Notes: generated by a model from the sequence alone, not told the origin. Positions 17,809 to 25,922 are shown, numbered from the stretch's first letter. The stretch: 64,000 nucleotides of DNA from CAVRXZ01 sp963773035 (GCA_963773035.1 CAVYZX010000010.1:1-64000); one strand, 5' to 3'. Translations and numbers: made by a program.

Positions 17809-17817
17809 GATTATAAC
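17809..17817 (-). promoter_or_regulatory. Candidate -10 element upstream of nadA leader
   Basis: The minus strand reads GTTATAATC, a perfect TATAAT, about 90 bases upstream of the nadA ATG. No good -35 is seen at 16-18 bases, so the promoter call is tentative. A transcript from here would begin almost exactly at the base of the first hairpin. Confidence 0.4.
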
Positions 17818-17852
17818 ACCGTGAGCTGACGGGAAATTCCGGGTCGGCCTCG

Positions 17853-18947
17853 TCAGGCGTGAGCCACGACGTTGTAGAGCGTGTCGCGCTCGACTGGTTC
17901 CCGTCCGGCCGCCTTGATCAGCCGCTCGATCTCATGTGGGGTCATCGCCTCCGGCGTCCGCGCACCGGCCATGTGGTAGATCTTCTCTTCCTGAACCGTT
18001 CCGTCCAGGTCATCCACTCCAAACCAGAGAGCCGTCTGCGCAACTTCGACGCCCGTCGCGATCCAGAACGCCTTCACGTGCGGGATGTTGTCGAGCATCA
18101 GACGGGCAACTGCGTGGACGCGTAGACTGTCGGCCGCGCTCGGCGGCGGCAGCTTCCGCATCTGGTTATTGTCGGGATGAAACGCGAGGGGAATGAACGC
18201 CTGAAACCCGCCAGTCTCGTCCTGCAACGCTCGACTGCGAAGCATATGGTCGACCCGTTCCTCGGCCGTTTCGATGTGGCCGTACAACATCGTCACGTTC
18301 GAGCGCATGCCGAGGCGATGGGCGATTCGGTGAATATCCAGGAACCGGTCGGTTCCGCACTTGTCGTGACAGATCTTCTGCCGGACGCGTTCCGCAAAAA
18401 TCTCGGCGCCACCGCCGGGCAGGGAATCGAGGCCCGCGGCCATCAACTCGCGCAGGACCTGTTCATCGCTCATGTTGTAGAGATCCGCGAAGAACGCAAT
18501 CTCGACCGCCGTGAAGCACTTCAAGTGAATGTTCGGCCGGATCCGCTTGAACCCTTGCAGGAGCTCCGTGTAGTAGTCGAATGGCAGGTCGGGGTGGAGT
18601 CCGTTCACGACGTGCACTTCGGTCAGCGGCTGATGCGCGCGTACACGAAGCTTGTTCCAGGCCTCCTCGAGCGACATCGTGTACGCGCCGGCGTCACCAG
18701 GCTTGAGCCGGGCAAACGAACAGAACAGGCAGCTCGCGACACACACGTTGGTCGCCTCGAGCCTGATGTTGTAGTTGTAGAACGTTCGGCCGCCGTGGCG
18801 CTTCTCGCGCTCCCGATTGGCGAGCCGGCCGACTGCCAGCAGATCGGCTTCGAACAGCCGGCATCCATCGGCCAGAGTCAGCCGTTCACCTGCGTCGAGC
18901 TTTTCGGCGATGTCGAGAAGGTGGGCGTCGGCAAGCCGCGAGCGCAT
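17853..18947 (-). CDS. mqnE: Aminodeoxyfutalosine synthase MqnE (radical SAM)
   Basis: This enzyme of the futalosine route to menaquinone joins 3-[(1-carboxyvinyl)oxy]benzoate to adenosine from SAM. The radical-SAM cysteines are in NVCVASCLFCSFAR (CxxxCxxC). The family stretch HVVNGLHPDLPFDYYTELLQ, SLPGGGAEIFAERVRQKIC and GIETAEER-like HIETAEERVDHM are present. I prefer ATG 18947 (MRSRLADAHLLDIAEKLDAG) over the in-frame ATG at 19001. It lies after the yjbQ stop, has GAGGG seven bases upstream, and gives the normal length of about 364. The N-terminal DxLDIAEK alignment also fits this start. mqnA, C and D are not in the window; menG at 38.4 kb belongs to the same pathway. Confidence 0.93.
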   Translation of the reverse strand: MRSRLADAHLLDIAEKLDAGERLTLADGCRLFEADLLAVGRLANREREKRHGGRTFYNYNIRLEATNVCVASCLFCSFARLKPGDAGAYTMSLEEAWNKLRVRAHQPLTEVHVVNGLHPDLPFDYYTELLQGFKRIRPNIHLKCFTAVEIAFFADLYNMSDEQVLRELMAAGLDSLPGGGAEIFAERVRQKICHDKCGTDRFLDIHRIAHRLGMRSNVTMLYGHIETAEERVDHMLRSRALQDETGGFQAFIPLAFHPDNNQMRKLPPPSAADSLRVHAVARLMLDNIPHVKAFWIATGVEVAQTALWFGVDDLDGTVQEEKIYHMAGARTPEAMTPHEIERLIKAAGREPVERDTLYNVVAHA

Positions 18948-18960
18948 GGCCGCGCGGCCC

Positions 18961-19464
18961 TCAGGAGACGCCGAAGATCTGAATGCGAAGCGATCGAGCA
19001 CGAGGACCGTCGAGCTCGGCCATCAGGATTCTCTGCCACTGGCCCAGCACGACTTCGCCGCCGCTCACCTGCAGCGTCAGGCTATGGCCGAGCAAAAGCG
19101 CTCGAAGATGAGAGTCGGCGTTCATCCGATCGCAATCGGAGTGTTCGGGGTCGTTGTGCATCCAGGCCGCATCCCGGGCGACCATCTGCTCGAGAAACCG
19201 GCGGATATCGGACAACAGCGCGGTTTGAAACTCGTTGATGAACAGCGCGCACGTCGTGTGCATCGACCACAGGCTGACCAGTCCTTCGCGCATGTTGAAA
19301 CGACGGACAAAATCCATGACCCGGTTGGTGAGATCGACGAGCTCGATACGCTGGTCCGTCTGGACGACGAAGGTTTCGCCATGAATCGTAAGGCCGCCCG
19401 CCGTCGCCGAAGCCACCTCCTCGACGGGCCTCTCGCGAACGGTAACGGTCGAACTTTTGCTCAT
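18961..19464 (-). CDS. YjbQ family protein (UPF0047, secondary thiamine-phosphate synthase-like)
   Basis: From ATG 19464 (preceded by GGAG with a six-base gap) the protein is 167 residues. It shows the UPF0047 signature: SLWSMHTTCALFINEFQTAL, MHNDPEHSDCDRMNADSHLR and GQWQRILMAELDGPRARSLR. His and Asp residues in these segments form the presumed metal site. Some members show weak thiamine-phosphate synthase activity, but the physiological role is unresolved. An in-frame TTG/ATG at 19506 would add 14 poorly conserved residues. The gene ends 13 bases before mqnE on the same strand, so the two are probably co-transcribed. Confidence 0.88.
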   Translation of the reverse strand: MSKSSTVTVRERPVEEVASATAGGLTIHGETFVVQTDQRIELVDLTNRVMDFVRRFNMREGLVSLWSMHTTCALFINEFQTALLSDIRRFLEQMVARDAAWMHNDPEHSDCDRMNADSHLRALLLGHSLTLQVSGGEVVLGQWQRILMAELDGPRARSLRIQIFGVS

Positions 19465-19602
19465 GCGGTCTCCTGCCCTATTGCGCGTCGCGGAACTCAA
19501 GTACACCGGTTGGCGCTCTCATGGGTGAGTGTCCGTGCCAGCTTTCTGGTGCGAACATGTAATGTTACGAAAAAACGAATACTTGAGCAACCGGCCGGAC
19601 GT

Positions 19603-19622
19603 CAGGATGGCCGTCCATCCTG
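19603..19622. other. Perfect 8-bp palindromic stem between yjbQ and the B12 riboswitch
   Basis: CAGGATGG (19603-19610), loop CCGT, CCATCCTG (19615-19622). It has no T tract in either direction. It stands between divergent transcription units and could be a weak hairpin or a protein site. A TATACT -10-like hexamer follows at 19630-19635. Confidence 0.35.
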
Positions 19623-19689
19623 CCTTTGCTATACTCGCGTTGTTTCGGCTCTTGCCGGATCAAACGTCGCGATTAGGTTCAGAACGTTC

Positions 19690-19870
19690 ACATGAGCCTC
19701 GGCGGTCACGCGAAGTGGGTGAAATGCCCACACGGTCCCGCCACTGTAAGCGGGGAGCGCTTCACACCGTCTCGTTGTTTTGCTCGAGACAGTCACTGGA
19801 CATCGGGTCTGGGAAGGCCGTGAACGCGCGCTGATCCGCAAGTCAGGAAACCTGGCAGTCCGAGGCACCG
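19690..19870 (+). promoter_or_regulatory. Cobalamin (adenosylcobalamin-type) riboswitch
   Basis: The B12 box is GCCACTG at 19740-19746 within GGTCCCGCCACTGTAAGCGG. Other conserved parts are the AGTGGGTGAAATGCCCACAC core (19714-19733) and AAGTCAGGAAACCTGG (19840-19855). The closing stem is perfect: GCCTCGG at 19696-19702 pairs with CCGAGGC at 19860-19866. A separate hairpin follows at 19875-19895 (TTCGGCG / CGCCGAA), whose 3' arm touches an AAAGGAG at 19893-19899. There is no strong T run, so control is probably translational. It precedes a B12 ABC importer, as expected for repression by cobalamin. Confidence 0.92.
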
Positions 19871-19905
19871 TTTCTTCGGCGCGTCCGACGCCGAAAGGAG
19901 CAGTT

Positions 19906-19968
19906 TTGCACCACTCCCGCCTCCGCCGGGGTCTCCACACCTGGCGTCTCTTCCTGGATTGTTGTTGA
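19906..19968 (+). CDS. Possible 20-residue leader peptide before btuD
   Basis: A TTG at 19906 lies six bases after GGAG (19896-19899) and opens a 20-codon frame (LHHSRLRRGLHTWRLFLDCC) ending in TGA at 19966. That is three bases before the btuD ATG and in the same frame. btuD itself has no ribosome-binding site directly upstream, so translation of this short frame and re-initiation could couple the riboswitch hairpin to btuD. It could also be chance. Confidence 0.3.
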   Translation: MHHSRLRRGLHTWRLFLDCC

Positions 19969-19971
19969 ACC

Positions 19972-20763
19972 ATGCTTCGCGCTCTCGACGTGTCATTCGC
20001 ATACGGTCGCCCGGGCAGGGCCAAGCCCTACGTGCTCAAGAACGTCTCGCTGACCGCCGATCGCGGAGATCTGATCGGAATTCTCGGACCCAATGGATCC
20101 GGAAAAACCACGTTGTTGAAGATTCTCGCCGGGGCGCTGCTGCCACAGTCCGGTGCAGTGACGCTGGAGGGCCGATCATTGGGCGAGTGGTCGCAGCGCG
20201 AGATTGCGCGCCGGGTGGCTCTCGTGCCGCAGGAGACCTACGCGCCATTCGACTTCACCGTTCTCGAAATCGTGTTGATGGGCCGCTTTCCACATCTTGG
20301 CGCATTTGCACTCGAGGGTCCGGAGGATCTCGCCATCGCGCACCGGGCGCTGGCCGAAACGGGAACGGCGGAATTCAGCGAACGGCTCTTCAACACTCTG
20401 AGCGGCGGCGAGAAGCAGCGGGTCGTCATCGCCAGCGCACTGGCGCAGAGTCCGCAGTTGCTGCTGCTCGATGAACCCACGGCTTCGCTCGACGTGGGGC
20501 ATCAGATTGAGGTGCAGACCCTGCTGCGCCGCCTGAACGCCGACAGCGGCGTCACGATGGTCCTCTCCACCCACGACTTGAACCTGGCGGCCGCCTTGTG
20601 CCGGCGCCTGATTCTGATCAGGAACGGCCAGGTCATCGCATCTGGTTCGACGGACAACGTGCTGACGAAGGCGACCGTACGTCAGCTGTACGGCGTCGAC
20701 GCCGATATCGAGCATCACGCTCGAGCCGGACATCTGACGGTCGTACCGATCGAGCGGGTATGA
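19972..20763 (+). CDS. btuD: Cobalamin ABC importer ATPase BtuD
   Basis: This 263-residue FecE/BtuD-type ATPase has Walker A GILGPNGSGKTTLLKILAG, the Q-loop VALVPQETYAPFDFTVLEIV, signature LSGGEKQRVVIASAL, Walker B LLLLDEPTASLDVGHQIE and the switch His in LSTHDLNLAAALC. It powers B12 uptake across the inner membrane. The assignment to B12, rather than to iron siderophores, rests on the cobalamin riboswitch upstream. Its stop overlaps the permease start by four bases (ATGA). Confidence 0.93.
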   Translation: MLRALDVSFAYGRPGRAKPYVLKNVSLTADRGDLIGILGPNGSGKTTLLKILAGALLPQSGAVTLEGRSLGEWSQREIARRVALVPQETYAPFDFTVLEIVLMGRFPHLGAFALEGPEDLAIAHRALAETGTAEFSERLFNTLSGGEKQRVVIASALAQSPQLLLLDEPTASLDVGHQIEVQTLLRRLNADSGVTMVLSTHDLNLAAALCRRLILIRNGQVIASGSTDNVLTKATVRQLYGVDADIEHHARAGHLTVVPIERV

Positions 20764-21773
20764 AAGTGCAGACGATTCGCACGCGAATCGCGGTCACACT
20801 CGCGGCTTTCGGCGCGGTACTCGTCGCCGCGTTGATCGTCGCGCCGGTTTCAGGATCGACACCAATTTCGCTCGGTCGCGTGTTCGACCGGACCATTCCA
20901 TTCGCCGACAACCCGGATGCGCAGGTCTTCTTCATTGCGCGTCTGCCACGCGTGGTTGCGGCAGCCCTGGTCGGTGGATCCCTGGCGGTTGCGGGAGTGG
21001 TATTTCAGGCCCTGCTGCGCAATCCGCTGGCGACCCCGGATACGCTGGGTGTGTCGAGTGGTGCTGCGTTGGGGGCTATGCTGGCGATCATCTTTCGTCT
21101 CGATTTCGCGGTCGCAGGCCTGCCCGCGATATCCCTGTCGAGCTTCATCGGCGCTCTCAGCGCCCTCGGAGTCGTCTACGCGCTGGCGACTGCCCGCCGG
21201 CGCGGTATGTCGACAACGGTGCTCCTGCTGGCGGGCGTCACCATGACGGCCTTCTTCTCGGCGCTGATTCTGTTCGCACAGTTCCTGGCGGACTTCACCG
21301 ACGCCTACCGCACCGTTCGCTGGTTGATGGGCATGCTGGACGTCGGTGGGTATGCTCCGCTGCTGACGGTGCTGCCGATGATAGCCGTCGCATTCGGCAT
21401 GATGGCGACACTTCCACGGCCGCTCGATCTCCTCAGTCTGGGCACGGACGCGGCGACGGCTCGTGGTGTGAATGTCGTGCGCGCAGAACGGATCGCGCTG
21501 GTGAGCGCTTCGCTGGCGACCGGCGCCGCCGTCTCCATCAGCGGGCCGGTTGCTTTCGTCGGCCTCATCGTGCCTCACCTGGTCCGCCTGCTGGTCGGGC
21601 CTGATCATCGGATCGTGCTGCCTGCCTCTGCACTTTTTGGGGCTACTTTTTTGATTGTGTGCGATCTCGTTGCGCGCACCGTGCTGTCGCCCATCGAGGT
21701 TCCGGTCGGCATCGTGACTGCGCTCATTGGCGGCCCATTCTTTTTGTGGCTGCTCGTGAGGTCGTCCGCATGA
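20760..21773 (+). CDS. btuC: Cobalamin ABC importer permease BtuC (FecCD family)
   Basis: I place the start at ATG 20760 (MKVQTIRTRIAVTLAAFGAV), overlapping the btuD stop; the open frame upstream lies within btuD. The 337-residue protein has about ten membrane helices and the FecCD signatures FIARLPRVVAAALVGGSLAV, FQALLRNPLATPDTLGVSSG and GPVAFVGLIVPHLVRLLVGP. The last contains the loop that docks on BtuD. It forms the transmembrane pathway. The stop again overlaps the next gene by four bases. Confidence 0.93.
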   Translation: MKVQTIRTRIAVTLAAFGAVLVAALIVAPVSGSTPISLGRVFDRTIPFADNPDAQVFFIARLPRVVAAALVGGSLAVAGVVFQALLRNPLATPDTLGVSSGAALGAMLAIIFRLDFAVAGLPAISLSSFIGALSALGVVYALATARRRGMSTTVLLLAGVTMTAFFSALILFAQFLADFTDAYRTVRWLMGMLDVGGYAPLLTVLPMIAVAFGMMATLPRPLDLLSLGTDAATARGVNVVRAERIALVSASLATGAAVSISGPVAFVGLIVPHLVRLLVGPDHRIVLPASALFGATFLIVCDLVARTVLSPIEVPVGIVTALIGGPFFLWLLVRSSA

Positions 21774-22636
21774 GACCGACTTCAATGCGGCCTCTGGCGG
21801 TTGCAGTCGCGTTGTGGCTGTGCTTGGCCATGGCCCCGGCCGCGGCTGAACCTCCACAGCGAATCGTGTCGCTGATTCCGGCCGTTACAGAAATGATCTT
21901 CGCGATTGGCGGCGGCGCTCGAATCGTGGGCGTCAGCGACTACGATAAATATCCGCCGGAGGTCTCCCGTCTCACGAAGGTGGGTGGACTGCTCGATCCG
22001 AGTGTCGAGCGAATCCTCGGGCTGAAGCCTGATCTCGTCGTCGTCTACAACACGCAAGTCGAGCTGAAGCAGCGGTTCGATCGTGCCGGCATTCCCTACT
22101 TCTCATACCAGCACCGGGCGCTCGCCGACGTGACGATGACCGTTCGCGCGATTGGCGCTCGCGTCGGGTCGATCGAGCGATCTGAAACGTTGGCGGCGCA
22201 GATGGAGCGTTCGATCGCGGCGATACGTGAATCGGTGGCGAATCTGCCGCATCCGCGAACGATGCTGGTATTCGAGCGAGACCCTTTCTCGCTTCGCAAC
22301 ATCAGCGCCAGCGCCGGCTACGGATTTCTCCACGACATGCTCGAAGCCGCTGGTGGAGAGGACGTGTTCGGCGATATCAAGCGAGAGTCGGTGCAAGCAA
22401 CGACCGAAATGATCCTCGCTCGTAAACCCGACGTGATAGTCGAGCTCCGGTACGGCGCGAATGTGGCCAAGGACCCTGCGCGTGAGCTGCAGGCCTGGAA
22501 CGCCCTGAGCTCGGTTCCGGCGGTCAAGAATCGTCGGATCTATCTGCTCACCGGAGACGAGTTCGTCGTGCCCGGTCCACGGGTCGTCGATGCCACCCGA
22601 AGGTTCGCAGAGACCCTGCACCCTCGAAGCCGATGA
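21770..22636 (+). CDS. btuF: Periplasmic cobalamin-binding protein BtuF
   Basis: The protein begins at ATG 21770 with a signal peptide (MRPLAVAVALWLCLAMAPAA, cleavage after AAA-type residues near 27). The mature part starts PPQRIVSLIPAVTEMIFAIG, the class III binding-protein pattern. Further landmarks are GVSDYDKYPPEVSRLTKVGG, LKPDLVVVYNT and the C-terminal DEFVVPGPRVVDATRRFAET. At 288 residues it has the usual BtuF size. It should deliver cobalamin to BtuCD; the riboswitch context supports this. The TonB-dependent outer-membrane receptor (BtuB) is not in the window. Confidence 0.9.
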   Translation: MRPTSMRPLAVAVALWLCLAMAPAAAEPPQRIVSLIPAVTEMIFAIGGGARIVGVSDYDKYPPEVSRLTKVGGLLDPSVERILGLKPDLVVVYNTQVELKQRFDRAGIPYFSYQHRALADVTMTVRAIGARVGSIERSETLAAQMERSIAAIRESVANLPHPRTMLVFERDPFSLRNISASAGYGFLHDMLEAAGGEDVFGDIKRESVQATTEMILARKPDVIVELRYGANVAKDPARELQAWNALSSVPAVKNRRIYLLTGDEFVVPGPRVVDATRRFAETLHPRSR

Positions 22637-22649
22637 GTCTGGAATCGTG

Positions 22650-23531
22650 ATGAGCGGCTACCCCAACCGAATTGTGTGCTTGACCGAGGAGACAACGGAG
22701 ACGTTGTACCTCCTTGGCCAGGGCGATCGCGTGGTTGGCGTTTCCGGCTACACGGTTCGTCCGCCGGAAGCTAGATCGAAGCCGAAGGTCTCGGCTTTCA
22801 TCAATGCGCGCTTCGACAAGATCGAGGCGCTTCGTCCGGATCTCGTTCTGGCGTTCTCCGATCTCCAGGCCGATCTCACGTCGGAGCTCATTCGCCGCGG
22901 CCTTGCGGTCGTCACGTTCAACCAGCGCAGCATCGCCGAGATCCTGCAGATGATTCGAATGCTTGGTGGGTTGGTCGGGTGTCAGGCAGCTGCCGAAACG
23001 CTCGCCGCCGATCTCGCAGCCGACCTCGATCGGATTCGCCAATCGGCTCGCCGGTTTCCCGGTCGCCTTCGCGTATTCTTCGAGGAGTGGGACGAGCCGA
23101 TTATTTCAGGCATCCGATGGGTCGAAGAGCTCATCGAGATTGCCGGCGGAGCACCAATCTTCCCTGAATTGGCCAACGCTGGTCTTGCGCGCGATCGTAT
23201 CGTCGCGCCCTCGGAAGTTGCCCGGCGCGATCCAGAAGTGATCTTCGCGTCGTGGTGCGGTAAGAAAGTGAAGAAGGCCGTCATTCGCGCCCGGTCGGGG
23301 TGGGATCAGGTGAGCGCCGTGCGACAGAACCGAATTTTTGAAGTGAAATCGACGTACATCCTGCAGCCCGGTCCTGCGTGTTTGACGGAAGGCGTCCGCC
23401 AGTTGCATGCACTGCTTGCGCAAGTGCACGAGATCGAAGTTCCTTTAGAAGTGGCCCCGACTGAGAGGCTCGACTCGGTCGCCTCGAGGGACGATCGAGA
23501 CGGCGCCGGTACCATACGTCCGGCTTCGTAG
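22650..23531 (+). CDS. Second BtuF-like binding protein, without a signal peptide
   Basis: From ATG 22650 (MSGYPNRIVCLTEETTETLY) this 293-residue protein has the same class III binding fold (GQGDRVVGVSGYTVRPPEAR, LRPDLVLAFSDLQADLTSEL, IFEVKSTYILQPGPACLTEG). It lacks any hydrophobic leader, so it should be cytoplasmic. It begins 13 bases after btuF and is the last gene of the riboswitch operon. It may bind cobalamin or a precursor inside the cell as carrier or sensor; this is inference. An upstream in-frame codon at 22590 would lie within btuF and still not create a signal peptide. Confidence 0.8.
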   Translation: MSGYPNRIVCLTEETTETLYLLGQGDRVVGVSGYTVRPPEARSKPKVSAFINARFDKIEALRPDLVLAFSDLQADLTSELIRRGLAVVTFNQRSIAEILQMIRMLGGLVGCQAAAETLAADLAADLDRIRQSARRFPGRLRVFFEEWDEPIISGIRWVEELIEIAGGAPIFPELANAGLARDRIVAPSEVARRDPEVIFASWCGKKVKKAVIRARSGWDQVSAVRQNRIFEVKSTYILQPGPACLTEGVRQLHALLAQVHEIEVPLEVAPTERLDSVASRDDRDGAGTIRPAS

Positions 23532-23547
23532 ACGAACGAGCAGAGGG

Positions 23548-25095
23548 TCAAGCTCGTTTCGCTGGACCAGATGAAGCCAGCGTCCGGACCAACTGTCGAA
23601 TATCCTTCAGCGTCTCGACGGCCTCAATCTCCGTGACTGCCTTCTGAATCTGTTCTGGGCTCAGAACTAGCTGCGCGCAGTCTGCAAACTTGTCGCGTAG
23701 TTCCTCGCGTGTAAACGGCCGCTCCGGTCCGCCACGGTAGCGATCGTCGGACGGCTGGACCAATGTGCGTCCGTCAGTCACGTCTACTTCCACAATGCTG
23801 CGAATCTTGTCGAAGCCCTGCGCTTCGATTTTCGCGTCGAACACTCCTGTGACGCGGCCCATCATTTCCTGGACCGGGGCACTCGCTACGAACTCGTCGG
23901 TGAATTCACGAATGCCGGCCTTGCGTCGAATGATGATGCTGCTCAACAGGAACGGAATGGAGAACTTCGCCTCGAGCTCGGTCTTTGCCGTCTTGTAGCG
24001 CAGCGGCTCGAGAATGTTGGAGCCGGCTCGCAGGCGAACGGCACGGATCTGGGCCGGTTTCAGGTCGTGATCGACCACCAGCTTGAGCATCGCGTCCAGG
24101 CTGGGGTGACTGAGCGAACCGCACGGATATGGCTTGATCGAAACGCCCGGGCTCACGATGCTGTAGGGCTTACCCAGAACAGGAACGAGGCGATCCAGAT
24201 CGGCGCCACCACCGAGGACCTGGAAGAAGCCCCATTGCCCATCGAGACCGTCGTCGCCGCCGGTGAATCCTCGAGCAGCCAGTTCGGCAGCAAACACACC
24301 GTTTTCGGCGGCACGTCCGACGTGAAGTGGTTTCGTCATCGTCCCGAAGTTGACGCGGATGCCGCTCGAAAGGCTCGCGGCAATTGCCAGCATGTGGCCG
24401 AGCTGCCGCTCGTTCAGCTTCAACAACTTCGCCGCGGCGGCGGCCGCCCCGAACGTGCCGATGGTCCCCGAACTATGAAAGCCGCCGATGTAGTGGTGGG
24501 GATCGATCGCTTCTGCGATCTTGCACTCGACTTCGAACCCGATCAGGAATGCCTCCAGAAACGCCGCCCCCGACAGACCCATCCGCTCCGACAGGGCAAG
24601 AGCCGCTGCCAGCGGCGGCACAGTCGGATGCGTGAGCAGCCCGAACGTTCGATCCGGCGTCGTGGAGAGCTGCGTGTCGTCGTAGTCCATCGCGTGGCCG
24701 CTGGCGCCATTGGCGAGAGCCGCCAGCGCTGCGGGGGCCATCAGTGTTTCGCGGCCGAATGCGGTCGCCTCTTTCCGGTCCCCTGCCGCCTTTGCGTACT
24801 CTCGAACGATCGCACTGCCGGGCACTGTCGAGCCCGCCAGGATTACGCCAAAGCCGTCCACTAAACAGCGCTTGCCCTGTTGAACCGCATCCTGGGGAAT
24901 GGCGCTCAGATTGGTCGTGGTGATGTACCGGACAACGGCAGGGGTCGCACCTTTGATCGCTGCGCCCTCGAGCTTCTTGGGTTTGACGTCTGTTCCCTGA
25001 GCCGCGACGTTTCTTTCGCCGATGGCCGACGCCAATGCCGTCCCTGCTGTTGCGCGGGCGACGACGCCGAAGAATTTTTTTCGACTGTATCGCAT
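23548..25095 (-). CDS. MmgE/PrpD family protein with Tat-like leader
   Basis: I place the start at ATG 25095 (MRYSRKKFFGVVARATAGTA), which has GAGGA seven bases upstream; an in-frame codon at 25149 would overlap the next gene. The leader, SRKKFFGVVARATAGTALAS, looks like a Tat or related export signal. The rest is MmgE/PrpD: GFGVILAGSTVPGSAIVREY, NGASGHAMDYDDTQLS, GFHSSGTIGTFGAAAAAAKL and KPYPCGSLSHPSLDAMLKLV. Classical members dehydrate 2-methylcitrate in the cytoplasm; the exported version is unusual and its substrate is unknown. It converges with the B12 operon (16-base gap). Confidence 0.85.
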   Translation of the reverse strand: MRYSRKKFFGVVARATAGTALASAIGERNVAAQGTDVKPKKLEGAAIKGATPAVVRYITTTNLSAIPQDAVQQGKRCLVDGFGVILAGSTVPGSAIVREYAKAAGDRKEATAFGRETLMAPAALAALANGASGHAMDYDDTQLSTTPDRTFGLLTHPTVPPLAAALALSERMGLSGAAFLEAFLIGFEVECKIAEAIDPHHYIGGFHSSGTIGTFGAAAAAAKLLKLNERQLGHMLAIAASLSSGIRVNFGTMTKPLHVGRAAENGVFAAELAARGFTGGDDGLDGQWGFFQVLGGGADLDRLVPVLGKPYSIVSPGVSIKPYPCGSLSHPSLDAMLKLVVDHDLKPAQIRAVRLRAGSNILEPLRYKTAKTELEAKFSIPFLLSSIIIRRKAGIREFTDEFVASAPVQEMMGRVTGVFDAKIEAQGFDKIRSIVEVDVTDGRTLVQPSDDRYRGGPERPFTREELRDKFADCAQLVLSPEQIQKAVTEIEAVETLKDIRQLVRTLASSGPAKRA

Positions 25096-25145
25096 GGCGG
25101 ATCCTCTTCGTTGAAGTTCAAAGCGACGCCGTTCCTCGAACCGAC

Positions 25146-25640
25146 TCACACATCGTCATCCACTTCCTCGATGGCATACGGTGTGGCCACACGTCTGACC
25201 ACGATCGTAAACCCGAATGCGACGAGAACAGCCGCTGCGGCCAGGCCCAGATAGATGCCGCTGCCGGCCAGCGCAACTGGAGTATCGCCCATTGGCGTAT
25301 TTTCCACGATCGCTACCGCCTGGGATACCGTAAGGGCCTGCTCACCCGCGAGGCGCGGCATGACTCGCCAGGCCAGAAACATGATCCCCAGCGCGACCAG
25401 GCCGACCACCAAGAGGGGATGCCGGGAATTCTTTCTCGTAATGAGACTGAGCGTGGCGAGAACGGCAGCCAGAACTCCAAGTCCCGCAACCCAGAGGCCG
25501 GGCACATCGGGAACGCCTTTTCTGACCACCCCGTTCACGACGACCCACGGAAGGAACGCACTGACGGTGAGCACCACCCCGGCAGCCAACGGAATCAGGT
25601 AGGTGCGCATTCCCGGACGGAGCATCGCGCGCAAGCCCAT
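25146..25640 (-). CDS. Small four-helix membrane protein of unknown function
   Basis: From ATG 25640 the product is about 164 residues with four hydrophobic stretches: PLAAGVVLTVSAFLPWVVV, LWVAGLGVLAAVLATLSLI, PLLVVGLVALGIMFLAWRVM and GIYLGLAAAAVLVAFGFTIV. The tail is acidic (EEVDDDV). Alternative starts are TTG 25655 or ATG 25595. I do not recognise a family. It is in line with the downstream MmgE/PrpD gene and with iscX upstream, but separated from iscX by about 60 bases with a short CTTTCCA repeat. Confidence 0.6.
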   Translation of the reverse strand: MGLRAMLRPGMRTYLIPLAAGVVLTVSAFLPWVVVNGVVRKGVPDVPGLWVAGLGVLAAVLATLSLITRKNSRHPLLVVGLVALGIMFLAWRVMPRLAGEQALTVSQAVAIVENTPMGDTPVALAGSGIYLGLAAAAVLVAFGFTIVVRRVATPYAIEEVDDDV

Positions 25641-25701
25641 GGTTCCGAAACTCAAAGACTAGACGGTCAAAACGACCAAGTAACTTTCCACTTTCCACTT
25701 T

Positions 25702-25908
25702 TCACTTTTTAGTTTCCTGGTACTCTTCCAGCCAAGCCATCTGAATCGCTTCGAGCTTGGGCTCGTTCGATGTCTTGGGGTCGTCGTCAAAGCCCTCGAG
25801 GGCGAGGACGTGGTTGCGGAGATCCGTGAACCGAACTGTGAGCGGATCCGTGTTGGGGTATTTCTCCACCAACGCAATGGCGATGTCTTCCGCGTCGATC
25901 CATTTCAC
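25702..25908 (-). CDS. iscX: Fe-S assembly protein IscX
   Basis: This 68-residue protein begins at GTG 25908 (read VKWIDAEDIAIALVEKYPNT) and continues DPLTVRFTDLRNHVLALEGF, DDDPKTSNEPKLEAIQMAWL. This is the full IscX pattern, with the acidic face that binds IscS and iron. Length equals the E. coli protein (66) closely. Extending the frame upstream only adds sequence antisense or out of phase with fdx. It is the last gene of the isc operon and probably modulates IscS activity in an iron-dependent way. Confidence 0.93.
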   Translation of the reverse strand: MKWIDAEDIAIALVEKYPNTDPLTVRFTDLRNHVLALEGFDDDPKTSNEPKLEAIQMAWLEEYQETKK

Positions 25909-25922
25909 TGTCGGACCCTCCC

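Noticed and set aside
17738..17852. NAD+-I (nadA) riboswitch
   Set aside because: The position and phylum fit, but I cannot find the conserved internal loops; only hairpins are claimed.
18177..19238. 353-codon open frame on the plus strand
   Set aside because: Antisense to mqnE and yjbQ.
20850..21857. 335-codon open frame on the minus strand
   Set aside because: Antisense to btuC; its His/Gln/Arg-rich translation is the complement of hydrophobic helices.
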